Part shown: piece after piece, positions 35,701-46,445 of the stretch
Numbering within the stretch: the first letter of the stretch is position 1
Layout: each line of letters starts with the position of its first letter
Assembly: GCF_003144195.1 (NCBI RefSeq)
Contig: NW_020290044.1
Location: forward strand, 62,001 to 126,000
DNA: 64,000 nucleotides
Direction: 5' to 3'
DNA from: Ceraceosorus guamensis
Taxonomy: Eukaryota > Basidiomycota > Exobasidiomycetes > Ceraceosorales > Ceraceosoraceae
Notes under the pieces: generated by a model
Told to the model about the DNA's origin: nothing
Databases searched by the model: none
What the model saw: the letters and a program-made list of their open reading frames with translations, nothing else
Made by a program: the position numbers and the translations under genes

Positions 35701-36485
35701 TCAAATCCATGATCGTTTCGTATCTTTAAGGCAGCGAAGGTATGGGCGAGGAATGGGGTCAGCTGTTGCTTCTGCTGCTGACCTCGCTCAAACCTACCCT
35801 TCGTCCGGGTTGTCAATATTCTTCAAACTGATGTACTCCTCGTACTCGAACAGCCCATTGAACTCCTTGTGATGCCTATGGAAACGCAGCTTAGCCAAGA
35901 TAAAATTGACATATGCGCGGATCAGAGGTGCGTAACCTGGTAAAGCAAACAGCGTGAGTGATAGCGGCACCTAGCGCAACTGGACGAAGAGGACGCCTCA
36001 CCTCGAAGGCTGTCGCTTCCAACTGTACGGGCGCATGTCTCGAACCATCCCACCTGCGCTTGAGCTTCACGCAGCACGATGGGGAAACCTTCCTGCAGCA
36101 CTTTGTGAACCAAGATGAGCGCCTTGAAGGTTTGCACCTCATCAGAGAGGATCGGTTGCACCCTCAAGCCATTCCAAAGGGACTGCGAGGTGTGATAGTC
36201 GTGGGTGTACATGATGCATTCTGCATGGAGAGAGCACAAAAATGCGATCAGATGAGCAGACAGGTATGAATGTGATTCTCCGAACTGTACTCACTCCGAA
36301 CGTGCTTCTGCTTGGGAGCTGTTTCATCCACAGAAGTTGCCTTCTTGATGGTCACGTTGAGATCCATCTCAGCCTTGTCACGATCGATTGGCCGCGTGGG
36401 CACATGGTCGTTGAAGCCCGGCCTGGGTGGGGAGACGGGGAGTCAGCGTAATGACGAGTGCATGCTTCTCATCACTGACTCACAT
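32762..36485 (-). CDS. sla2: Sla2/HIP1R endocytic actin adaptor
   Basis: Couples clathrin-coated membrane to actin in endocytosis at the plasma membrane. Nine exons: 36485-36484 (coding part), 36422-36295, 36220-36002, 35936-35798, 35723-34679, 34606-34208, 34136-33125, 33052-32958 and 32872-32762; 1049 residues. The ANTH domain (about 1-290) reads IKKATSVDETAPKQKHVR, FKALILVHKVLQEGFP, GYAPLIRAYVNFILAKL, EFNGLFEYEEYISL and ESYGIYKFLTSMLRAMHRR. A Pro-rich linker and a long Gln/Glu/Arg coiled coil follow (about 330-640). The talin-like I/LWEQ actin-binding region fills the C-terminal part (GLIRFFSNLQSFRL, then KNNRWTEGLISAARAVAFAT, VASNEVSAATAQLVAASRV, and after two introns MATHEFKTKEMEAQVEVLKL). 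The initiator ATG seems split: AT ends exon 1 and G opens exon 2, with an in-frame TGA just upstream. An intact ATG at 36367 (residue 20) is the alternative start. Confidence 0.92.
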
Positions 36486-37563
36486 GACTACTCAGCCCGC
36501 TTTGAACCGAATCAAGAGGCCGTCGCGCTTCCCAAAAGCTTCTTGAAGACCCTATTGAAACGGGTCCCGCTAGATGCGCTATGCTGTGATTCAGAGAGCC
36601 AGAGGGTAGCCTTTTCTGACTCTGCCAGAAACGATGATCGCGATGCTGCTGCCGAAGCCCAGTCCTCAGGTGCTACTGGTGCTCAGAGTATGAGTGATGT
36701 GCAGGGCCAGTGGTATCGTATGACGGTGGCCACAAGCAGCTTCAATCAGGAAGTCTAGCGAGTTGTGAGCTGGTCAATGCTTCGCTCACGCTGCGCACCG
36801 TGCGGTGCGGTGCATATATCCCATGCGCCACAGCTGTCCTGCTGCCGATAGAGAGTTCGATCGACCAAGGGATACATACCTGCATCTCACGGCGTCCCCA
36901 GTCACGCAGCAGCGGCCTGCTGCTGATGATGTGTGGCTTGTGCGAGGGATTCGCTATCCGCGTGCTGCGTGCTGCGTGCTGTATATACGGCCACTCTGCC
37001 AGCCTGGCCGGCTGGCTCAAGCAAGGCCCGCGCATGCAGCTTCGCGATTTGCACAGCCATGCGCGGAAGGGGAACCCTAGCGAAGAATTTCAAATTCTGT
37101 GACCGAGCGAGGTAATCAAGAACAACATGTTTCCCAGATGCGGAAACCTGAAACTCGAGTCCATTAGGGCATCGGTCAAATTCGAATATCCATCGTTAGA
37201 AGCTTAAAATCTGTTTGAATCAATCATTGAAAGCATGCATTATTAAAGCGTAACCTGGATCGCAGTCACGTGTCCGCCGGCGGCCCCGCTCGAGACTTGA
37301 CCACAACACCAGCTAGCAGCCGCTGCTGAATCGTTTGAATGACCATTCAGTGATGCCTCATGGCGCTCACCATCCTCATTGACACATTGCGAGTCTGACC
37401 CACGCAAGCTTCCCTCTTAGCTCTTCTTCTAGACCATCGCTTTAAGCGCCCGCGGCCACTACACAACGGCATACACGCAACCTTACCAGCCGAGAGTGTT
37501 CTTTCAATCGGCAACCCCCCATTCATCGCAGACGTGGTGACGCCTGTGGCGGGTCGCACGAAA
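36486..37563. other. Divergent promoter region SLA2/SEC22
   Basis: About 1.1 kb between two divergent genes. Includes three tandem CGTGCTG units at 36961-36981 next to TATATACGG, and AT-rich sequence at 37085-37250. The 5' untranslated part of SLA2 exon 1 must lie at its left. No other exon seen. Confidence 0.5.
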
Positions 37564-38642
37564 ATGGTACTCTCGACGCAGATTGCGCGCGTCTCGGATG
37601 GGCTTCCACTCGCTCAGTCAGTGGACGATAGTGCAGTCGACAGTGCGCTCTCCGAGTACAAGCAACAGGCAAAGTTGCTCTTCAGGCGCATCTCACCTCA
37701 AGCAGAGCCAAGATGCACAATCGAGAGCGGTCCAAAGTACACTCTCCACTACCAGATCTCGCCCGTCCCTGCCGGTAGACCCGATGCGGTCGTGTTTCTC
37801 GTCATCACTGACAGGAGCTACCCAAGAAAGCTGGCATTTTCCTATCTCGATGAGCTCGCCAAGGAATTCGAAAGGTCGTACGGAGCGCAGGTTGGCCAGA
37901 GGAATTTGAGACCTTTCGCGTTTGTGGGTTTTGGTGAGTGAACACATGCCCTAGCAGTATCTATTTTCCAATTGTACAGGGGATGGTCCCACTGAGTGAG
38001 ACTCTCTGGCGTATATTTGAAATCCGGTATGCCGTGATCCGATCAGATACGTTTATGCAGAGAACAAAGCGATTGTATGCGGACACTAGGACGGCCCAAT
38101 CGGCGGTAGAGGAGAAGAGCGGGAGCAATCTGACCAGATTGAACGAAGATCTGCAGGATGTGTGAGTCTGGCAAGGCGAGCGTCGGGCGTGAGCATCTGT
38201 TCTTATCCCAGACCCATTCACGACTCTTAGTGCTTCCGTTATGACCAAGAACATGGAGGATTTGCTATGGAGAGGCGAGACGCTAGATCGTGAGTACCTC
38301 TCACGCAGTCGAGCTGTAAGCGACAGCCACCAGGTCCGCTGACTCTTGTTGGCACACTCGGACAGAGATGTCAACTATGTCTTCATCATTGCGGGATGAA
38401 TCCCTCAAGTATCGCAAAGCAGCCAAGCAGATCCGTATCGACGCCCTCATCCGTCAATATGCTCCGTAAGTGTGCCAATAGCCAATGATGGCCAATGCCT
38501 TGGTTTTGCCAACTGAGCGCAAACCACCCAATGTGCTCACACTGAGAACTGCAATCTGCTCTACCGTACGCATCGTCATTCGCTCAGAATCGGAGCAGTC
38601 GCGTTCTTGATACTGTTCGTGCTGTGGATCAAATTCTTTTGA
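37564..38642 (+). CDS. sec22: Sec22, ER-Golgi R-SNARE
   Basis: Vesicle SNARE for transport between ER and Golgi. Five exons: 37564-37933, 38047-38161, 38231-38289, 38366-38465 and 38588-38642, giving 232 residues, close to the usual 214-215. An N-terminal longin domain (MVLSTQIARVSDGLPLAQS, YTLHYQI, VFLVITDRSYPRKLAFSYL) leads into the SNARE motif (TFMQRTKRLYADTRT, then SNLTRLNEDLQDV, ASVMTKNMEDLLWRGETLD with the zero-layer Arg in WRGE, and QMSTMSSSLRDESLKYRK). A C-terminal anchor (PIGAVAFLILFVLWIKFF) ends the protein. Every intron is short, and the small exons of 59 and 55 nt fit in phase, which makes this model reliable. Confidence 0.95.
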
Positions 38643-38955
38643 TTGTGCAATCAGCACATTCAATTCTCGAATCGAATGCGTTTAAGTGTGCAAAGAGAAG
38701 GGTAGGCTGTAGTAGTAGCGCCGGCGTGTATGTCGCGCTACTGCTACTTCAGATTGGGTTACGGGTCAACGATGCGTACGCAATGATGGGTGACTATGTG
38801 AACAAGGCGAGAAGTCTGGGTCTGGTGCCGGAGGCGAGGAAGGGATCAAGGTGGGTCAGAGCAAAAGGGACACAAAGAGACTGGAAAGATTTGGGCAAAC
38901 CAGAGTCGGGGCGGAGTCTTGGAGAGAAAGTGGCTCAGACACTCGCCGCGCACAG
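38643..38955. other. 3' spacer between convergent genes
   Basis: About 310 bp between the SEC22 stop and the histidine kinase stop; both 3' untranslated regions. Nothing else seen. Confidence 0.6.
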
Positions 38956-41900
38956 TCATGCGGCGACGCTTTGCTGGCCAGGCTGGTGACTGTCCACGGC
39001 TTTCTGAGAGGCCATCAGGCTTTGATGATCGGCGCACCACCGTTCCAGGTCGATCTTGAGGGCTCGAATGGAGAGCGGCTTGGTGCGCCATTCGTCGCAG
39101 CCGCATTCCAAGCCCCGCGCGCGATCTGCCGGAGATGACAGGGCAGTGATGGCGACGATGCGAGGGCGGGGTTGCAGGTCGTGGGCTCTCATATGGAGCG
39201 CCGCCTCAAAGCCATCCATGCGCGGCATTGACATGTCAAGGAGCACCAGCTGAGGCTCGAATGCAACGAAGCGCTCCACAGCTTCGACGCCGTCATGGGC
39301 TTCCTCGTAGGGTAATCCGAGTCGTTTGACGATGGTCGTCAAGAGTTTCATGTTGACGCTATTGTCCTCAACGAGCAGCACGCGGTATGCTGCGGGTCTG
39401 CTCATATCGACCGAAGGGTTCGAGGAGGGACGAGCGAAGGTATCGACAGGAGCAGATTCCAAGAAAGTCACAGAGCCTGGAGAGGACGAGATCGCTTTCG
39501 AGGATACCGCCCGTTTAGCGACCTCTTGGCTAGTAGATGTAGAAGGACCGCCGCTCTTCACAGCGCTTTCGGGCGCTGAGGATTGTGCAGCCACCTCGGT
39601 CGCACCCGAGAGGGGGCTTGAAGTGACCGCCGCGCCCTCGACGGCGCCCTCGACGGAGGGCGGGACAGCATTGGTCCTCTGGGAAAGCTCTGCGTGCTCT
39701 TGCAGAGGCAGGTGCGGTTGGGGTGCACGAATGATAGTGGGAGACTTGTCTCTCAAAAAGATTTCCAGTCGGTCGAGCAGCGTGCCACAGAGAGGAGCTC
39801 GCATGACGGCCACCGGGACCTGAAGAGCTTTGAGGTGCTCGGTGAAATTGGTCGGCGCCGTAGGACTGGAGGCAAGCACCGCGACGCGCGGCTTCTGCTG
39901 TCTAGCCGTACCGGCGTGGAGCGCACAGAACGCTTGAGAGGCACCTTCTGACAAAATCCACAATCCAGCTTCTTCCATGTGCGAAACCAGCTGTATTCCG
40001 CCGGTTTGCAGTCGACGCAGAATGAAGCTCTGTGCGCGCTCTAAGGCATGGCCAGAGAAGCCGCCGAACCAGACTTTGGAAACACAGTAAGGCAAGGCGG
40101 CTGTAGAGGCGACTTCCGTTGTTGGAACGGGAATCAGCGGCAAGGTGGCGGTCACGATTGTGCCAACCCCGAGTTTGCTCTTGACGTCGATATAACCGCC
40201 AATTTGAGAAGTCAAGGCGGAAGAAATCGTGAAACCGAGGCCAATGCCTCGCGAGAACCCATCGCGTTTAGAGAAAGGTCGCACCAGATCGTGAGCACAG
40301 AACGAGTTCGTCATACCCACGCCGGTATCTTCGATGGCGAAGTCGACCATGACCTCTCCCTCGCTGCTAGCCGGTCTTGCGCTGTCGACAAGTGCGTCAA
40401 CTTTTCGGATCGTTTCGTTTTGCAGCCTGCGTTTGGGAGCATCACGTCGAGGTGTGATCGTCACATCGACTAGACCTCCTTCGGTCCGGTTGAAGCGCAC
40501 CGCGTTGTTGACAATCTTTCGGATGACCTTCAGCGTGCGTGCGCGGTCGATGCGCCATCGCTTGCCGAGTGACTCTGCAATATCGATGATGACGATGGGC
40601 GGGCCCTTAGCGGGACTTGTCTGGTCCATCTGAGTGTCCTGTCGATTGTTCATCTCCACCATCTGGAGCTCGCTCTCCACAGCTTCCTCCACTTCACTGC
40701 GTAAACAAACCTCTTCTGTACGAGTATCCAGGGCTGGTTTTGCGCTTACCTCATCGGCTTGTGCGGAGCGATTTCGAGTGCTCGTGTTTGTCTTCACGCC
40801 TGACACCTCTCCCAAATCGAGGACATCGTCGAGGATGGATGACAAATTGGTCCCCGCCAAGCGAATAGCTTGCAGCAGGTCAGAGAGCATCTGATGATCC
40901 AAGTCTTGCACTGTGCCCTCGTCTCCCGCGTTTGCTGCCACGCCCCGCAAAAAGTCTGTGATGCCCAAAATCGCATGCAAAGGCGTCCTCAGCTCGTGCT
41001 GCACTCTTCTGACAAATTGCAACTCTTGCTTGGAAGTCATGCGAGCGCTGTCACGCAGAACGCAAGCGTACAAGAGAGCAATGCAGGCGCGGCCGAAGCC
41101 CCGATCGCCAGCGTCGAAGAGTCGCAGCTCGTCGAAGCAAGCGAGGATAAGGTAGGTGGGTTGCCGATCGTGATCAAAAACCAGCATTGTCAGGGCGGTG
41201 GCTGGTTGTCGTCCCGAAGAAGCCCACAAGGGCTCAAGCGCATCCGAGTAGAGGGCGTCCTGATTGGGGTAAACGATATCGTCGTGCAGCGGCACGACGC
41301 CGAAGTGCATGTCGATGTCAAGATCCGAGCGCTCTCTGCGGCTAGCCATGTATTGACACAGCGCATTTTGAGCTTCATGTGACTCAATGTCTAGCTCGTG
41401 CACACGTTCGGGCCGGCCAGCCAGTGCCAGGAATTGAAAGGTGCTATCTGGGGCCACAGAGCAAGTGAATTCTAGCTCGCTGGTCTGGCTACTTGCATCG
41501 ACGCTTGTATGGCCAGAGTATTCTCCTGACGACGCGTCACTGCCTTGACTGGCATGCGAGATCCGATGGGCGGTCGCTGCGGACCACGACTGCCTGTGAC
41601 TCGTCGAGCTGCTGCTAGATGGCACGAAGCCCGAACCAAGACCGCTGCCGCTCGCAGAAGAAGAATGAGTTGCCTGGTGTCGCAGTGTTGGACGACGAGT
41701 TGAGAAGCCGGTGGAAAACGTTGGCGAGAGGGCAGAGAGGGGCGGAGTACCCGCCACAGCGTTGATGTCAGCTGCTACAGAGGAAGAGCTTACGTCGGGG
41801 AAGAAGGAGTGCGCGTGCACGTCCTGCGACGAAGGTGTAAGAGGTGTGATCGGAGGGCCGCTGGAGCCTGACGAATGCAGCCAGGGCGTTTGTGGGTAGG

Positions 41901-43425
41901 TAGCGCTGCTGGCAGAGTGGGGAGAGTCTGTGACAGGACGACCAGAAATTTGGCTCTCCCCATGAGTTGAGGATCTTCGATGTGAGGTGATGCGAGCAGG
42001 CGTGACATCAATAGCGTACACTGCGCTCGCTTCAAAAGTGGATCGGACCAAATTCGCCACCTTCTGCAACCTGCGCGGTCGAACGTGGCCAGACCTGTTG
42101 GCAGCTGATGAAGATGTGAAGTGCTGATGTCCAAGCATTTCCTGGTCTTCCTGCATGTCATCACGGTCCATGTCGTCCACATCGTCGGCTGTGTCGCGCG
42201 CAAGCTGTGCGATTGCGATTTGATTTTTCTTCATTCTTTGGACTTGAGAATGTTTTGCCTCGTGCTCCAAAGCTTCGCTGACCATATCTGCGATGTCTTG
42301 CAATAGACGTGCGTCGTCCTCACTGAAGTCCGAGCGTGGCTCAGTTCCCAAAATAGTGAGCCGACCTAGCTCTACCTTGCTCAAACCGCCACAGACTTGC
42401 TGACTGGCAGGTCCATCCGCATCAGGCGTTGACAAAACCAAAGGAGCTGAAGCGTAGAATCTGACCCGCTGGCCCCGGGAATCCCTCGGTTGCAGGCCAG
42501 CTGTACGCCAATCCTCGTCAAGGTCCGGAATGCAGACGACCGCACGTGGACTCAGCATGGCATGAGCGCAAAGCGCCTGACTTGCCTGAATCACGCTATC
42601 CGCGAGCCATCCTGCTTGACCAAGGAAAAGGATCTTTGGCTCGGTCGTCTGAGCGCAAGCCACTGTGACTGTTGCGGCCGCTGCTCTAAACACCGCCTTG
42701 GCGTGTCTTGCATAGCGATCAGCTGCGTGCCGCTTCATATTGCGCCTGGGCAGTGAGCAGCTGTGCCAGATGCTATGTAAGTCTTCGAAGATGTTAGCCA
42801 TGGGGGTGTTGTTGAAATCGACAAGTGTTGCCTCGACATTCAACCACTCACCCAGCATATTCGCGCGCCAGACGCTGCGCAGATGGGACGGAGGGAGGGG
42901 CCAGATATCCATGGCGACGGTAGAATTCTTCGAGGCGACAGTAGCGTGGATGAGTGCGCTGCTGATCACACTGCGACTACGCACCGTCTACTCACCGCGA
43001 GGCTCCATTAGGTGTCCCTCTTGATCATACACGTATTTTTGTGCTGGCTCTATTGGCAACGCAGCCTCAGGACCTTTTCCTGAGGTAGCAGCAACGTTGG
43101 CCCAGTCCGCCCATCGACCTGCTCTGTAAGCCGCAAAGAATCGTTCCCACTCCTCCTCGTCTTCGAAGTCTGGCTTCTTTGGAGCTGTGGACCAGAAGGG
43201 TAATTTTTGGTCCCTTGGAGAGGACGGAGAGCTATCGGAGGCTGTATTTTCCTGCTCAGACTGCCGTGGGGGAGACAATGGGGCTTTGATGGAAGCTTGA
43301 TCCGTAGGCGAGCTTTGGTCCGATGAGGCACCGAGCTCACTTGTAGATGAGCTCGAACCGGTCGGGGTAGCTCCCTCAGAAGGCCGCGATGTCAGGCCAG
43401 GATTTGCGATTGTGTCGTCAGCCAT
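38956..43425 (-). CDS. Hybrid histidine kinase, GAF-HK-receiver
   Basis: Two-component sensor that should autophosphorylate on His and pass phosphate to its own receiver, then to a Ypd1-type carrier. Exons: 43425-42996, 42927-42852 and 42745-38956, 1431 residues. After an acidic, Ser-rich N-terminus (RWADWANVAATSGK), the second exon supplies FYRRHGYLAPPSVPSAQRL. A GAF-like region lies at about 175-335 (FSEDDARLLQDIADMVSEAL) and, after a low-complexity insert, further at about 520-720. The kinase core has the H-box VQHELRTPLHAILG (His about 750), N-box VIRKIVNNAVRFNRT, G1 IEDTGVGM and G2 GFSRGIGLGF. The receiver (about 1285-1410) has VLLVEDNSVNMKLL, phospho-acceptor Asp in LVLLDMSMPRMDG (about 1338) and the Lys in WRTKPL. 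No membrane segment is visible, so it is probably cytosolic. The third-exon acceptor (CCCAG at 42746) is one of three in-phase choices. I cannot match it to a named fungal kinase class. Confidence 0.85.
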
Positions 43426-45142
43426 GTCAGCAGAGGTGGGTGTGGGTCCGAAGACAGGACGATTATGTATGCGTAGTACGCGACGACTGTGTGCTGAGCG
43501 GCTGGGGCGACTGTTGGGTGGACACTATCACTTGAAACGCTGGTAAGTGATCGCAAGCGATGAACCAAGGCAGCGAAGTGCGCGGACAAGCGAGGCGGGC
43601 CGAAGCCCTGACAGAAGGGAAAAGGACGAGAGGGGAGAGAGGGCAAGAAAAGGGCGATTACGGCCATAAAGGTACGAAGCAGACGCGTGTGCAAGTATAC
43701 CACAGACACCGCGACTGCTGATTGGAGGGTGCGGGTCGCGCAGCAAGCTTCATGGGATGGCGCTACGCTCGGCGAGGCAGGGTTCAGCCACGGTGCGATC
43801 ACGCGTCGAGCAGAATATCGGCACTGGGTGAGAGTTGCAGCACTGATGAGCTTACTCACGCAACGAAGGAGCAGGTTGCTCGGCGGGCATGCCCGGGCAC
43901 TTGCAGATTTCGCATGAGCTTGCTGGGTGTATGCTGCAGCACTTGAGGCTCTAATTTTACAGCAACAACTACGACGACGCAGATAGCAGCTCTGCAGAAC
44001 TTTTGGTTGCCGATGGAGCGGCAGGAAAGCAGCGAGCAGGCTGCTACCAGCGCAAGCAGCAGCTGCAGTGCAGCAGGGTCTTATTCTGCAGGGACACTTC
44101 CATTCAGTCGGCGGCCGGCCCTGTGCGAGGCTTACATACGGACTCATCCTGACGAGTACGCGGTCAGACTACTGCACTCTGACTGTGTGACTCTTGCAGC
44201 CATGCAGTAGTACTGTACAGTAGTAGCTTGGGACTAAGAAGGTGCGGCAATTCTGAACCCCGATTCGTAATGGCCATCATAGCAATTTGAAAGGAGCTGT
44301 GCCTGAAGACCGCTCGTCGCTGCGTAGCCTTTCCCGAATCGTCTCGTACCCGGGCCTCGCGGCCAGGGGTCGAGGGAGTAAGCTGGCAGACTTTCTTCCT
44401 TTCTATTCGTCAGAAGCGCCACCAGAACCCACGATCATACTCATGACTGACTGCACCGAACCGTACAGAGTGTGTGCTCGTCCCAGCCACAGCGCGGGCC
44501 TTGAGTCGTGAATCTGGGCACGTACATGTACCGCACTCACAGACTGTTCGCTGCTTCTCTTGCGCTGTACATCCGCCACTTGCGAGGGTTGCTGACTGGG
44601 ATGGGGCCAGGATTCCGCCTGGCTTTGCTGCGTCTGAGCAACAACGATGCAGCGTGCGGCCCTACATGCGTGCGCTCTAAAACTGGCCGGGATTAAAGCT
44701 CACTTGCATGACGGGGCATGCAGCGATGGCCCACCGAGACGGAAAGCAAAGATAGCCCTGTCCAGAATCTGCAAATTATCTGGCGCAAGGAAAAGAGGTC
44801 ACACAGCGTGTGGATGATTGGGGCCAGAGAAGGAGCAGCATATGGTCTGTGAGGGTGCCCTTGGCCGTTGGTTTCGGAATGAGAGCCCGTGTGTACGCGG
44901 ACCGAAACCTCCGCGCTGCTGGCTCTCGCAGCGACGTGAACTCACCTCGACAGTACTGAATTCCTAATCCGTGCATACAGCGCACACATTAGCGCTGACT
45001 CGCGGCGGATGTAGCGCGCAAGCGGGCAGCGTGAGTATCGAGCAGGACCGCTGCGATGTGGAAATCAGGCGACTGTACGACACGCCGTAGATGCTGGATG
45101 AATGCTGAGCTGCTCAGCCTGATACAGAGCTCGAGTGCCCAT

Positions 45143-45220
45143 CCAGCTTCATGCATGGAACGTCAGCCACACGCCTGACGAATCCGTGTTGCGGCGGCCC
45201 TACCGACTTTGGTCGTGAGT
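45143..45220. repeat. 78-bp direct repeat, copy 1
   Basis: Identical over 78 bp to 45246-45323, with 25 unrelated bases between the copies (103-bp period). It begins CCAGCTTCATGCATGG and ends GGTCGTGAGT. No coding frame or known element; probably a recent local duplication. Confidence 0.9.
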
Positions 45221-45245
45221 TATATTCGAGATTCGAATTGGGACC

Positions 45246-45323
45246 CCAGCTTCATGCATGGAACGTCAGCCACACGCCTGACGAATCCGTGTTGCGGCGG
45301 CCCTACCGACTTTGGTCGTGAGT
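45246..45323. repeat. 78-bp direct repeat, copy 2
   Basis: Second perfect copy of the 45143-45220 unit. The bases on each side differ from those around copy 1, so the duplicated length is well defined. Confidence 0.9.
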
Positions 45324-46445
45324 CGAAGGAGCGGCAGGTCTCTTTGTGTGCGTCGTGGTCGGAGGGGCATGCCCAGGAAGATGTGCATGGGGACTCAACA
45401 TCCTCGCCCTGCTCTAGCGCTTTCTTGAGACGTCGGGGTAGAGGACGACCAGCGCCTGCACCGAACCATCAAGGCTCAGTCAAGCATGCATACCGCTTCG
45501 CGTTCTTCTGCAAGGAGCTCGGCAGTGGTGCACGATGGCGTACCTGTCAAGTTTCACGGAGCCTTCGACACTCAAGACTAATGAGTCTTGATCGTGAGCA
45601 AAGGTCAATCCTCCGTAGAATACACAGTACGCTTCTACTCACGCTCCTGACAGCGTCAAACAAGCCTTGAAGGGCCCGCTTCCATGACAAGCACGCGCAG
45701 CCTTGGATCGTCGTTCTCTCCTTTTTATGCATCCGATGGTATTCAAACTCCTTCGGCTTGGCGCCGCAACAGCGCAATGTCTCCGCAGTTCGTTGCACCG
45801 GGCCCGGACAGCTTGTAGACATATGATCACGCCTGAACACACTCGATGTTGGCGGTTGTAATCAAGACTGGAGAGGAGACTCAAAAGACTATCTACATGA
45901 AAGGATGTGTTCATGCTGTGCAGACGGATGCGTACGAAGCACGTGACACCTATACGCCGTGCGCCTCGGCTTTGATCTGGGCCTCGAGCGACAAAATTGC
46001 TAGACATGGTGGTCCTCCCCACAGAGAGACTTCACCAAGGTCCGAGGAGAGAGAAGGGCAAGGGAGAAAGGTGGCCCTGCGACACGTGCCAGCGACGGCA
46101 TCGCATTGACGCGACCACTTACCCAATTACGGTGCGTCTCACCGCAATCCGTCTTGTGGACATCCCCACGCGAGACCACACACACCCGCAACGTATTCGC
46201 TAGCTTGGCCGCACTCCCACCGCATTCTTTGTGCCTCAATCGCAAATTTAGCCGCCTGAGTCTGAACACTAAAGCCATCGACACGCAGAAGTAGCCCTCA
46301 ACACGAGAAGTCGATTGATGTATTGACGAGAAAAGCAAAATGCAGCAATTGTCCGCGTCCTCGAAGAGTTGGGGCTGATGAGCGGAAGGTAGAGCAAGTC
46401 CAGAAGCCGCAGCGCGAGATGAGTGTGATATGTTGCAGGGAGTCT

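Larger units (their letters stand above)
43426..46445. other. 3.0 kb gene-free spacer with direct repeat
   Basis: Between the start of the kinase gene and the 3' end of KRE6/SKN1. The kinase promoter should lie at its left end. Open frames here (one of 251 codons at 43392-44147 on the minus strand) are low in complexity and show no family resemblance. A perfect 78-bp direct repeat lies at 45143-45323. No tRNA or transposon seen. Confidence 0.5.

Noticed and set aside
36961-36981. Three tandem CGTGCTG units next to TATATACGG
   Set aside because: Too short to separate from chance in GC-rich spacer DNA, and too far from either start to call a promoter element.
43392-44147. A 251-codon minus-strand open frame upstream of the histidine kinase
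   Set aside because: Cys/Ala/Ser-rich low complexity, overlaps the kinase start in another frame, and no motif or splice join; treated as leader and promoter DNA.
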